15,644 bases of DNA from Conidiobolus incongruus B7586 (taxonomy: Eukaryota; Entomophthoromycota; Entomophthoromycetes; Entomophthorales; Conidiobolaceae), in NCBI GenBank assembly GCA_000697335.1, contig JNEM01016828.1:1-15644 (forward strand). The letters are read 5' to 3'. The first letter of the stretch is position 1. Every line of letters begins with the position of its first letter. The notes under the pieces are model-generated. The model searched no databases, was not told where the DNA came from, and saw only the letters and a program-made list of their open reading frames with translations. This document shows, piece after piece, positions 1 to 8,858 of the stretch. The position numbers were made by a program, and so were the translations under genes.

Positions 1-219
1 TAATCTATAAAAATTATTTCTTATTTAATATTATTAATTGTTTTGATAAATATCTTTTTAAAGCTAAAAAGAATATTATTCAAAATTTTTATAATTTAAA
101 TATTTAATTTTATTATTATTTTTAATTTATTAATAAAATAAGAAACATTGAAAAAAATTTTCAATTAAGGTATTATTCAAATAATTCAATATTTATTTAC
201 AAATATATTTTATATTTTC

Positions 220-850
220 AAGTTTAATTTTTAAATTAATCAATAAAAATATTAAACAAACGCCCTATAATTTGACCAAAGCTAAAAAAGGAAATTAAAT
301 TAGTTATAGTTAAATAATATATTAATATATAACGAAGAGTAAAATTTTTTATAACATCATTATAATTAATATTTTTAAATTCATTGATATAGTTTTTTAT
401 ATAAGAATAAGACAATATATTCGATTAAGTTAAAATAACTATTTTTATAAATATTAATAAATAAATATTAACTATTATAATACATTATAATAATATATCT
501 TTTTTACTTAATTATTAAATAACTTTAATTAATTAAACAATATTTAGTTATATATTATTTTTTGAAAATATAATGTTTAATTAGTTTACTTATTATAAAT
601 TAAAAATATAAAAAATCTTTTATTTAAAAAATTAGCAAATGTTACTAAATCAAAGATATTCACTAAATTAAAAATTATATAATTATGTTTGTTTTAAGCA
701 ATTGAAAAATATATTTATCAAAAAAATTCCTATAAATAAAATAAATTAGTATACTAAAAATTAAATTCTAATATAATCCAAAAAAGTTTTTTTAGGTATT
801 AAAAACTTGTCAAAAGTAAAACAAATATTTCTGATAATAAAAAATAAATT
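220..850. repeat. A/T-rich repeat R1, copy a
   Basis: This stretch has no gene but is related to two or three other places in the window. Around 690-842 it aligns with 14190-14342: both carry a segment like ATTGAAAAATATA, then TATAAATAA, then TAAAAACTT-TCAAAAGTA. Around 261-520 it aligns with 6017-6280: both carry CCCTATAATTT, then AAAGCT, then AAAATTTTTTATAA, then ACTATTATAATA or its near variant. Divergence is high and the composition is almost pure A/T, so exact borders cannot be set by eye. It probably represents the downstream spacer of another gene copy lying left of the window; that is inference. Confidence 0.5.
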
Positions 851-1994
851 AATTTTTGTAAATCAAATATTATTATTTAATTTCTATGCTAATATTATGA
901 GAGTTAAATAATATTAAAAATATATAATTGTTTAAATGAAATGAGTCAAGAAAATAATGTAAATAATTAATATCTACATTAATATCCAAACTAAACACTA
1001 GCTATTTATATACACTAATTTAAACATTATTCAATTATATCAATAATTCTGAAAATAAAAGTTTATATTAATCAATAAATTGAAATTAATAATATCATTA
1101 TATTTTTTAACACTAGATAAAATAATTTAATAAACAAATTAGTATATAATAGTAGAATGAATATGTAAGTGATAAAATTAGGTTATTACTGTTAAGTATA
1201 ATTTATGATATATTAAACTAATATTATTAGTTACAAATCTATATTCTATAATACCAATTATGATTCATTGTTAATAATTGGTCTTTTAATAAGTTGTAAA
1301 TATAGTTTTTGATTAAAATAACCAAACTGAATAATACCTTATATTTAAAATTTAACCTTTAAGGAAAGTTTTTTCGAATATAACATCATATGTAAATAAA
1401 TTTCGTTAATGATAAAAATCCAAGGTAAAGTGCAGGAACCTATATTAATCATAACGTGACGTAACAAATAAATTATAAGTTTTTTAAGAGTAGTTGCTCT
1501 CAAATCAATTTTGTTAGTTAAATTTTATAATGGAATTAATATATTTTTCATTTCAACATTGTAAAATATGATAATTGAAAGGATAAAGGATTTAGTTGTA
1601 TATGCCTCTTTTCCCTCAATATTTCATATAAAGATCCATAATTCCACTATATATCGAAATATGACCAGTATTTAATAATTTTGATTATTATAAAATATAT
1701 TTAATAAGCTGGAAATATTCAATTTAATTAAAATATCATAAATTTCAAATTTAAATATGATATATTAATTCAAATTTCGTCTTAATAATTAAAAGCAAAT
1801 TTTTATCTAATTTAGATTTGATAAATTATATCTATTAATCAAGTTTTTCGCCATTTTTTTTCCAAATTTGATTTGTAATTATTTTAATTGCATAATTTTG
1901 AATTGTTCTAGAAATAAAAATCATTCTATAAATAGATGTATAGATTAATGAATAAAATGGTTGCTAGTTCATTAAAGCTTTCTATCTTAATAAA
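851..1994. other. A/T-rich spacer, no gene recognised
   Basis: No convincing coding frame, RNA gene or mobile element was found here. The part around 1400-1640 is slightly less A/T-rich and holds a small perfect inverted repeat (AGAG-6 nt-CTCT near 1488-1501), but nothing identifies it. It lies immediately upstream of pseudogene B, so it may include that copy's decayed 5' flank. Confidence 0.4.
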
Positions 1995-2662
1995 ATTTCA
2001 GATTGATCTTAGAGTTACTTTGATCTTCATGAATAATAGTTTCTATTTATTTCAGCATCGTTGATAGCTTCAAAGTCTGCAATTCTATTATATCTATAAT
2101 TACCGAAAATTTCTCTAAAGAATCTAAATTAAATTATAAAAAATCAATGGATTTATTATTGTTTTAAAGATGAAGTTATATTGATCAACATTAGTTATTA
2201 TTTACCCATCATTACTAGCCACTCACAAGATTTTAGTTCCTTAATCATATCGAAATCTGAAATTTTGAGTTATATTGGATTAAACTATATGGACGGTTAT
2301 TTGAATGAAAACTTGTAAGTTGGTAATGAAGGTCAAGCTGCTAAATTTCAATGGTTTATCTAATCCATATGCCTACACTTCAATGTTTAAAAAGTATCAG
2401 AAATATAATAATCCATAACCACAATGATAATGATGTATATACTTAATCTGATGAAGTTAACCTCTGTGCTGAATTAAATACCTATATTTTGAAAATTGAT
2501 AATACTTTTGAAGATTATATTTAAATAAGATGAACCAGAAAAAGCATTCTTGTTACGTGATTCCGAGATTTTTGAATCTTGATAAGGTTATCATTTCCAA
2601 AGAATCAGAAACAGGATTTATAAAATTAAAATTCAATAGGATTATATGAATGTTCAATATTA

Positions 2663-2697
2663 TTACTTTGTAATTTAAATAATGGGAATTTTTTGCG
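2663..2697 (+). repeat. Left terminal inverted repeat of mariner copy 1
   Basis: The end begins TTACTTTG just inside a TA target site and runs through an ATAATGGGAA block into a T run. It is an imperfect match to the reverse complement of the right end. An inner block beginning ATGGGAA could be mistaken for the element tip, but the outer 19 bp are shared with copy 2 and absent from the empty site in gene A. Confidence 0.8.
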
Positions 2698-2756
2698 ATT
2701 GAAAAAAAATAAACATTTTAATATATACAAAGTAAAAATAAATATATAATATAAAA

Positions 2757-3790
2757 TTAATAATTTCCTTTATTTCTAATAACTTTTTGCTATACTTTTA
2801 GCAAAGATCTAACACCTAAAAAACAGTTCTTTTTATTAAAGACTGAAATTTGATGTTTCACAAACCAATTAAATTTTCCTGCAGAAATTTTCTTTCCTGC
2901 AAGCTGGTTTTTTAATTGCCCAAAACAATTATAATCACATAAGTTATAATCTAGGGAATATACTAGATGTGGTAGTTTTTTCCAGTTATTTTTAATTAGA
3001 AAGTTTTTTACAACTTTAGATTTATGTATTTTACAATTATCATGCAAAATAATAGGTCTTCTCAAATTATATTGAGAATACCAATTAAAAATAGTTTTAT
3101 TTAAAAAAGAAATATAAAGTTTATTATTAATGGATTTTCCTTTAGGAACTAAATAAGAATAGCATATGCTATTATAATCTATTGCTATAATTAACATTTG
3201 CTTATCAATAAAGTGTTTATTTAAAGGAATTTATAGAGGGGGTTGATTTGGTTTAATCTAACACCTTGATTTATGTTTTAGTAAAGGATTATACAAAGGA
3301 ATCCAAGATTCATCAATTGTAATAATTTGCTGTAAAAGCCTTGGTTTCTAGTTATACCTTAGTAAATTTTGTTTAGCAATAGCTACTCTAACTTTTTTTA
3401 AGCTTTAGTTAAATTATAAGGTACCTATTTTACATTTTTATTAATTAATTTTAATTTAAACTTTAATATATATAAAATACTTGTGTGACTAATATTAAAG
3501 TGTCTTGATAATTCTCTAGTTGAAATAAAAAGGTGCTTTTCAATATAATTTTTTACTTTATTAATAATTAGAAGAGTGACAGTTAAAATTAGTCTTCTAG
3601 ATTTTAGCAAGTTTTAGGTAGTTTCTCTTTTAGCTTTAAAGTAATTTACCTAGCAATAAATTGTTGATTTAGATAATACTTTATTATCAAAAGCTGTTTG
3701 TAAATTTTGAATGATTTTAGAGGGTTTGTGGTTAAGTTTTACTGATACTAAAATAAAAAACTTTTGATGGTTACTATTTGGTTTAAGCAT
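2757..3790 (-). pseudogene. Mariner transposase relic, copy 1
   Basis: The remains encode a near-complete mariner transposase from ATG (3788-3790) to TAA (2757-2759). N-terminal helix-turn-helix pieces are visible (Ser-Thr-Ile-Tyr-Cys near 3655; Ser-Arg-His-Phe-Asn-Ile-Ser-His near 3510), then a VPYNLT segment matching the family's WVPHELT. The catalytic triad is present: D in TIDESW, D in LHDNCK (91 residues on) and D in CDYNCF, with 34 residues between the second and third, the mariner DD34D spacing. Eight premature TAA/TAG codons and one frame change interrupt it. The frame change lies at a run of A's (minus strand, 3392-3399), where the helix-turn-helix and catalytic parts meet. Three or four of the TAGs fall where mariners carry Trp, so they look like G-to-A changes of TGG. 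All three catalytic Asp survive, so decay is fairly recent. Confidence 0.88.
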
Positions 3791-3843
3791 AATTAAATTA
3801 AACAACTAATTTTAAAAAATTCATTTTTTAATCAAAAAAATTA

Positions 3844-3868
3844 TTATATATATATATATATATATATA
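3844..3868. repeat. (AT)n microsatellite inside mariner copy 1
   Basis: An uninterrupted TA dinucleotide run lies between the transposase start and the right terminal repeat. The second mariner copy has the same run at the same place, so it was probably part of the parent element. Confidence 0.85.
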
Positions 3869-3943
3869 ATTCAAAACTATTTATTTTCCTATTTGTTTTG
3901 TATATATTTGCTTATTTGAAACTAATAATATGTTTGAAAAATC

Positions 3944-3983
3944 AGAAATTAAAAAATTTCCCATTTCTTCAATTCCATGGTAA
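3944..3983 (-). repeat. Right terminal inverted repeat of mariner copy 1
   Basis: Read inward from the tip it starts TTACCATG, continues to an AATGGGAAA block and a T run, matching the left end imperfectly. It ends at GGTAA, followed by the target TA. Confidence 0.8.
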
Positions 3984-4195
3984 TATCAACAAATAAAACA
4001 AAATATTTTTGTATGTACTAAGGATTTACCAGAATTCTCTATTAGCCTTATTGCAACAAAATGTAAAGGAATATGAATACTCAGATGCAATAATTAATAT
4101 TAAGGTAAATGCTTTAGTACCTATTCAATCCTTACAATCATAGACTATATTGATGGGGTATTGCATTTACAATTTTATTTCATGATTCATCAAAG

Positions 4196-4639
4196 ATTGA
4201 TTGCAGATGTTATGATTTTGAAGAATAAATTGAATGAATTATTACATATGAAGAAATATTAAGCTTAGCAAAACTAATTTGAATGTTAAGATAAGTATAC
4301 ACTTTTCTCTATTATAAGGAATTGAATCCCTTAAAATATATATTCCCTTTTATACCGATTAGTTATGGATATTATATATTATGTCAAACAATATTATTGT
4401 ACATTTGACAGATATTCCAAAATACTGAGATTTTATATTTAATGGAAATTAATTATTAATTTTAAAATTTTAACTCCTTTTTTCTATCAAATCAATGCAT
4501 AGATAATATAATAAGATATTTTATGGTATTAAGGAGTAAAATATTAACAATATATTTCTGTCATATTATAATACCAAAGGATTATATTAAAATTAGTCAT
4601 CAACATAAAGTTATTTTTTATGAAACATTATAAATTTGA
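4196..4639. other. A/T-rich spacer with small hairpins
   Basis: No gene is recognised. Two perfect 7 bp inverted repeats occur: TGTCAAA/TTTGACA at 4382-4388 and 4404-4410, with a short loop, and GGTATTA/TAATACC at 4525-4531 and 4569-4575. In DNA of this composition such pairs can arise by chance. The segment follows the decayed end of pseudogene B. Confidence 0.4.
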
Positions 4640-5000
4640 ATAATTTGGCTTAAAGTTAGATATTTGGGGACAGTTTAAAAGATACTGATCAGATTCTTGA
4701 TAGAACCTTTGGTTCTACAAAAGAGTTATCATTGATATTACTTTACTTTATACAATCCTTGACTTCTAAAAACACAATAAATGAAATGGCAAATCTCCTG
4801 AACAAATAACCTGGCTGATTAACTCTTGCTCTAATATTTATTATTGATATTGATATTGATATTTATAGGTTAGAAAAAGGTTATGCAAAAACAGAGATTA
4901 AAATCATTAAAACAGAATATTGGGGATTAGATTGATTTAGATGAATGATTTTATATATTGTTTCTCTATAAGAACCAATAGTTAACAACCATATTTGTGA
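4640..5000 (+). pseudogene. Decayed transposase, possibly ISXO2/Merlin-like
   Basis: This island is less A/T-rich than its surroundings and reads as broken coding sequence. From about 4669 one frame is open for some 45 codons and includes FGSTKELSLILLYFIQS, which recalls the segment 'GTFF-x-S-x-L-x-L-x-x-I-L-x-x-x-Y' that precedes the catalytic core of ISXO2/Merlin transposases. About 75 codons further on, in another frame, IDLDE (near 4931-4945) followed after one stop codon by Phe-Tyr resembles that family's V-E-I-D-E-S-x-F motif at a fitting distance. Stops and at least one frameshift separate the parts, and no terminal repeats were found. The family assignment rests on these two short matches only; an unrelated decayed gene remains possible. 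Confidence 0.35.
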
Positions 5001-5459
5001 GTAATAATGGAGAGAATTACCATATACTCCAGAATACTAATTTATTATTAATAATTTACTCATATACACCCAAGCTTGTAATGTCTTTAAAAAGCTAATT
5101 TTAGGATTTTTAGTGCAATTATATACTATTTATATAAACCAAAATCTATAAAATATTAAGAGATTACTTTAAATCTTACTATACTAAGCATATATAAATA
5201 GAGATTATAACTAATTTATAGCAGTTATGGTTAAATGGATTTTATAGAATTTTTATAATAAAAATCCAATCCTTTATTTATAAATAAATTAAAATAACAA
5301 TACAATTATTGTCTATGATATAAATAATCTCACAAATTTTTGTTAATCTAAAATATATCAAAAATGATTGTTATTTATATAATTTCAACTATGAAAATAG
5401 AATTTTATGAATTAGTTCTATTATCAAGAATATGTAATATTTAATTTGACTTTTAATTA
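5001..5459. other. A/T-rich spacer, nothing recognised
   Basis: Only short A/T-rich words are seen, with no open frame or RNA-like structure. A stretch near 5410-5450 (TTATCAAGAATATGTA) resembles 14055-14080, which hints that repeat R1 similarity may extend here in scattered form. Confidence 0.35.
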
Positions 5460-6312
5460 ATATTAGTATAGAAATTAAAAATTGGAAAACTTTTTTAATT
5501 TTTGTTCTATCAAACATATTATAAGTTTTGAAAGATTATTTATACATAAAATATATAGGAAAGGGAATATTTTGAAACTATATATATATATTCAATTATT
5601 ATCATTTTTCTATTAAAATATTTTGATTTTAAAATTTATAGTTAAATTTAATTATATGTAAACTAGATAGTAATTATCAAAAGGCTTTTATTTTTGTATC
5701 TTTAAAACTTAACCATAAACCCTCTAAAATCATATAAGACTTGTAAATAGCTTATAAAGATGATTATTTATCTAAAACTACTATATATCACTAAATTTAT
5801 AATTTTAAAACTAGAGAGGATATTATTTAAAATTTATTAAAATTTAAAAAACTAATTTTTATTATAATCTTCTATTTATTAATAATGTAAAAAAATATAT
5901 TAACAAACACCATTTTATTTTAGTTAGAAAACTTAAAATTATTAAATTTTAATTATATAAGCATATTATATATATTTAAGTTTAAATCTATATTAATTAA
6001 TAAAATATAAATTAAATTCCCTATAATTTAATAAAAGCTTGAAAGAAAATTAAAGTGATTATAACTAAATTAAGATTATTAAAATATAACTAAAAACAAA
6101 ATTTTTTATAATAAATACTTATATTTGATAAGTTTTAAATTCTTTTATATAATCTTTTATTTAAAAATAAAATAAGATATTAAATTAAATTAATCTTTTT
6201 TATAAATTCTAATAAAAAACATTTTAAATTTAAATAAAAGTTAATTATTATAATAAATTATAATAGTATATAAATTGTTTATTATGATTTATATATTATT
6301 TTTTAATTTATT
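5460..6312. repeat. A/T-rich repeat R1, copy b (interrupted by mariner copy 2)
   Basis: The block aligns in pieces with other R1 copies. About 5510-5840 resembles 13290-13560 (ATATTTT-AAACTATAT, CAAAAGGCTTT/CACAAAGGCTTT, AAAACTACTAT). About 5995-6290 resembles 240-520 (CCCTATAATTT, AAAATTTTTTATAA, ATTATAATAAATTATAATA). About 5460-5760 resembles 10070-10330 (AAAAATTGGAAA, AACCATAAACCCTCT/AACCATAACCCTTTC). The second mariner copy lies at its right end, and R1-like sequence seems to resume just after 7623. Borders are approximate. Confidence 0.55.
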
Positions 6313-6408
6313 TATTACTATATAATTTTAATAATGGGAATTTTTTGCAATTTAAAATAAATAAATATTTCAATATATAATATATAAAAATAAATATATA
6401 ATATAGAT

Positions 6409-7435
6409 TTAATAGTTTTTTTTATTATTAATAACTTTTTGCTATACTTTTAGCAAAGATTTAACACTTAAAAAATAATTCTTTTTATTAAAGACTAAAA
6501 TTTGATGTTTTACAAACTAATTAAATTTTTTTGCAAAAATTTTCTTTCTTGTAAGCTGGTTTTTTAATTACCTAAAGCAATTATAATTACATAGGTTATA
6601 ATCTAAAGAGTATACTAGATATAGTAGTTTTCTCCAGTTATTTTTAATTACAAAGTTTTTCATTGTTTTAGATTTATATATTTTACTATTATTATACAAA
6701 ATAATAGGTTTTTTCAAATTATATTAAAAACACTAATTAGAAATACTTTTATTTAAAAAACAATATAAAGTTTACTATTAATTGATTTTCCTTCAAGAAT
6801 TAAATAAGAGTAGCATATACCATTATAATTTATTATAATAATTAATATTTACTTATTAATAAAATGCTTATTTAAAGGGATTTGTAGAGGGGGTTAATTT
6901 AGCTTAATCTAACATCTTGATTTGTGTTTTAATAAAAAATTATACATAGGGATTTAAGATTCATTAATTATAATTATTTACTATAAAAGTTTAAACTTTT
7001 AGTAATATTTTAGTAAGTTTTATTTAACAATAACTACTCTAGCTTTTTTTAAGCTTTATTTAAATTATAAGGTAACTATTTTATATTTTTATTAATTTAT
7101 TTTAATTTAACCTTTAATATATATAAAATACTTATAAAACTAATATTAAAGTGCTTAGATAATTCTTTAACTAAAATAAAAAGGTGCTTTTTAATATATT
7201 TTTTACTTTATTAATAATTAAAGAATAATAGCTATAGTTTATTAGATTTTAACAAGTTTTAAATAATTTCTCTTTTAGTGTTAAAGTAATTTGCCCAACA
7301 ATAAATTGTTGATTTAGATAATATTTCATTACCAAAAGTTGCTTGTAAATTTTAAATTATTTTAAAGGGTTTATAGTTAAGTTTTACTGATATTAAAATA
7401 ATAAACTTTTGATGATCACTATTTAATTTAAATAT
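6409..7435 (-). pseudogene. Mariner transposase relic, copy 2
   Basis: This is the counterpart of the transposase relic in copy 1, recognisable base by base but more damaged. The start codon position reads ATA instead of ATG (7433-7435). Premature stops are more numerous, including several private to this copy near 6970-7000, and small indels occur. Six stop positions coincide with those of copy 1, as does the A-run frame change (minus strand, 7043-7050). At the Tyr-Cys-x-Asn-Tyr-Phe site this copy retains TGG, showing that the TAG of copy 1 was Trp; at the Pro-Pro-Leu site it retains CAA where copy 1 has TAA. It cannot encode an active enzyme. Confidence 0.82.
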
Positions 7436-7483
7436 GATTAAACAACCAATTTTAAAAAGTTAATTTTTTAATCAAAAAAATTA

Positions 7484-7508
7484 TTATATATATATATATA
7501 TATATATT
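7484..7508. repeat. (AT)n microsatellite inside mariner copy 2
   Basis: This TA dinucleotide run sits at the position equivalent to 3844-3868 in copy 1, between the transposase start and the right terminal repeat. Confidence 0.85.
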
Positions 7509-7623
7509 TTAAAAATATATAATTTCCTATTAACTTTGTATATATTTATTCATTTCAAACTAATAATATGCTTGAAAAATCAGAAATTAAAAAATTTCCC
7601 ATTACTTCAAATTCAAGGTAATA

Positions 7624-7982
7624 TTTTGAATTTTAAATTTATGTCATAACTTAATTTTTAAACTAATATATATTTAAAATTGGATAGTAATTTTAACTGA
7701 TAATTGCAGTATGATCCTGATTACAATTTAGTATCTATTTCTTAGAATTATAAATAAAAAATTACTAATAAATAAGCTTTAATTATAATATAATTTTTAA
7801 TTACAAATGGAATTTAGGAAATTTGTCATCATCAATACCGGTATTAAACTTGATAAACATTTGTATTTGTAATTCAATTTTCATATTGACCAGATAGAAG
7901 GAAATACTAAACTCAATATAAATTGATATAAAGGTAAGGTTAAAGTAGAAAAGTGAGATTGTCAAATAGCATTCAAACAATA
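7624..7982 (+). other. 5' flank of gene A with a possible decayed coding scrap
   Basis: The first part (7624-7780) is plain A/T DNA, probably the far side of repeat R1b. From 7807 the composition becomes gene-like: ATG (7807-7809) opens a 21-codon frame ending in TAA at 7870-7872, and the same frame continues with readable residues (FNFHIDQIEGNTKLNIN) up to a TGA. This could be an upstream short ORF in the leader of gene A, a lost 5' exon, or a scrap of another copy. Which of these applies cannot be told from sequence alone. Confidence 0.35.
7927..7934 (+). promoter_or_regulatory. Possible TATA box of gene A
   Basis: TATAAAGG lies about 50 bp before the chosen ATG of gene A. The spacing would allow a short leader. 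In DNA this rich in T and A such a word is expected often, so the call is weak. Confidence 0.2.
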
Positions 7983-8858
7983 ATGAGACATTATGGGTTT
8001 GATCAAGAATTGTATCTTTTTATTTCTGGGATTTTGAAAGGCTTTAAAGTAACAGACAATGTTTTAGTTGTTGTTGATGAGCACTTTTCTCAAGGTTCCA
8101 AATTTAAGTGCGAGGAAATTAATCAGGAGTATTATTTGATATATAAAGATCGATATGTAGGAATGGAAAATGGTGTACCAACTATCACCACCAACTCGCA
8201 AGATTTTAGTTCCTTGATCGTATTGGAATATAAAGATTGGAGATATTTTAGATTAAAGCATATTGATGGTTACTTGAATGAAAACTTGAAAATTTGTAAT
8301 GAAAGCCAAGCTGCTGAATTTCAATGGATTTTACTAAGTCGTATGCCAACACTTCAATACCTTCAAAGCATCACCAACTTGATTGCCCAATGTCCCAAAT
8401 CTGAAAAAACATTCATTTCTGCGGAAGGGATTGATCTTTTTGACGATGATAAATCATTCTATTTAATGTATGACACTTATTTTGACAAATGTGACATTTG
8501 TGACTTAAATAATAAGTTCGCTTACTTTGATGAGAATTTCGAGTCAGGGTCACATTTCCAGTTGAAGCGAATAGATAACAAGGTTTACATATATTTACCA
8601 GAACTTGGCTATATGACTGTTGAATATAATGACAAATCAAATCAAAAATTTGTTAAATTTTCTAAGGAATTACCAGAATTAACATTCAATCTCATTCCAA
8701 CAAAATATAGAGGATCTTACATACTTAAATGCAATGATGAATATGTAAATTTTTATATGATAAAAACAATTTCATTTGGTACAATGGTTGATAATATTCA
8801 AGAAGCATCTCACTTTCAGTTTTATATAATCGAAAACTATTTAAAGGATGAATCTTAA
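7983..8858 (+). CDS. Intact gene A: internally duplicated, beta-trefoil-like protein
   Basis: This 291-residue open frame is the only intact gene seen; I do not recognise it by name. The ATG at 7983 is chosen because pseudogene C has its ATG at the matching place, giving MRHYGF against MMDYNE; the frame itself is open from 7944 but has no earlier ATG. The protein has no signal peptide or membrane segment and is probably cytosolic. It is made of two similar halves: FSQGSKFKCEEI (about 35-46) matches FESGSHFQLKRI (186-197), and AAEFQWIL (110-117) matches ASHFQFYI (275-282). Short strands with an aromatic-x-hydrophobic rhythm and motifs such as FRLKHIDGYL (89-98) recall beta-trefoil modules (fascin or ricin-B lectin type), so two modules are inferred. 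A CxxC pair is at 170-173. Codons are less A/T-rich than the flanks, and Gln uses only CAA/CAG. Its function is unknown; carbohydrate or protein binding would be a guess. Confidence 0.8.
   Translation: MRHYGFDQELYLFISGILKGFKVTDNVLVVVDEHFSQGSKFKCEEINQEYYLIYKDRYVGMENGVPTITTNSQDFSSLIVLEYKDWRYFRLKHIDGYLNENLKICNESQAAEFQWILLSRMPTLQYLQSITNLIAQCPKSEKTFISAEGIDLFDDDKSFYLMYDTYFDKCDICDLNNKFAYFDENFESGSHFQLKRIDNKVYIYLPELGYMTVEYNDKSNQKFVKFSKELPELTFNLIPTKYRGSYILKCNDEYVNFYMIKTISFGTMVDNIQEASHFQFYIIENYLKDES

Larger units (their letters stand above)
2663..3983 (-). mobile_element. Tc1/mariner (DD34D mariner) element, copy 1
   Basis: This is a full-length mariner-type DNA transposon of 1321 bp, the usual size for the family. 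It is flanked by TA on both sides (2661-2662 and 3984-3985), the expected target duplication. Its imperfect terminal inverted repeats begin TTACTTTG on the left and, read inward from the right, TTACCATG. Both contain an AATGGGAA block followed by a T run. The borders are fixed by two comparisons: the second copy shares sequence exactly this far, and the uninterrupted paralogue A shows the empty site. It is inserted in pseudogene B. The transposase (minus strand) carries many stops, so the copy is dead. Confidence 0.9.
1995..4195 (+). pseudogene. Pseudogene copy B of the gene A family, split by mariner
   Basis: This is a decayed paralogue of the intact gene at 7983-8858, recognised by DNA and protein similarity along its whole length. 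Landmarks are the DNA at about 2035-2060 matching the start of A, the Ser-Gln-Asp-Phe-Ser-Ser-Leu-Ile segment (about 2222-2250), the Asp-Gly-Tyr-Leu-Asn-Glu-Asn-Leu segment (about 2292-2315) and the ending at about 4020-4190 that matches A's Leu-Pro-Glu to C-terminus. The frame is broken by several stops (for example TAA after Asn-Leu near 2317) and frameshifts, so it cannot make the protein. A 1321 bp mariner element sits in the 3' third; removing it with one TA restores colinearity with A. It is the most diverged of the three copies. The start border is approximate. Confidence 0.8.
6315..7621 (-). mobile_element. Tc1/mariner element, copy 2 (decayed)
   Basis: This is a second full-length copy, 1307 bp, of the same mariner family as 2663-3983. 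It is flanked by TA on both sides (6313-6314, 7622-7623) and has ends beginning TTACTATA and, inward from the right, TTACCTTG. It is colinear with copy 1 throughout. Its flanks differ from those of copy 1, so it is a separate insertion rather than part of one duplicated segment; it sits in repeat R1b upstream of gene A. Most differences from copy 1 are G/C in copy 1 and A/T here, giving more damage, although a few sites keep the older state (for example TGG where copy 1 has TAG). Confidence 0.88.

Noticed and set aside
2757-3790. Ciliate-type code with TAA/TAG read as Gln, since all stops inside the mariner transposase of copy 1 are TAA or TAG.
   Set aside because: Several TAGs lie at positions where mariners have Trp, and copy 2 shows TGG at one of them. 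Gene A has about 14 Gln codons, all CAA or CAG, and ends properly at TAA. Pseudogene C also contains an in-frame TGA.
2682-3964. Mariner borders at the inner ATGGGAA/TTCCCAT pair.
   Set aside because: The sequence outside it is shared by both copies and is missing from the empty site in gene A, so the true ends are about 19 bp further out.
7920-7950. An ultra-short intron (GTAAGG...TAG) just before gene A.
   Set aside because: At about 15 nt it would be exceptional, and no exon upstream joins in frame with known similarity; words of this kind are common in such DNA.
7953-7982. A start for gene A ten codons upstream, at GTG.
   Set aside because: GTG starts are not expected for nuclear eukaryotic genes, and the ATG at 7983 lines up with the ATG of pseudogene C.
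8413-8640. A 75-codon open frame on the minus strand inside gene A.
   Set aside because: It lies wholly antisense to the conserved frame of A, has no family features, and is explained as a shadow of it.
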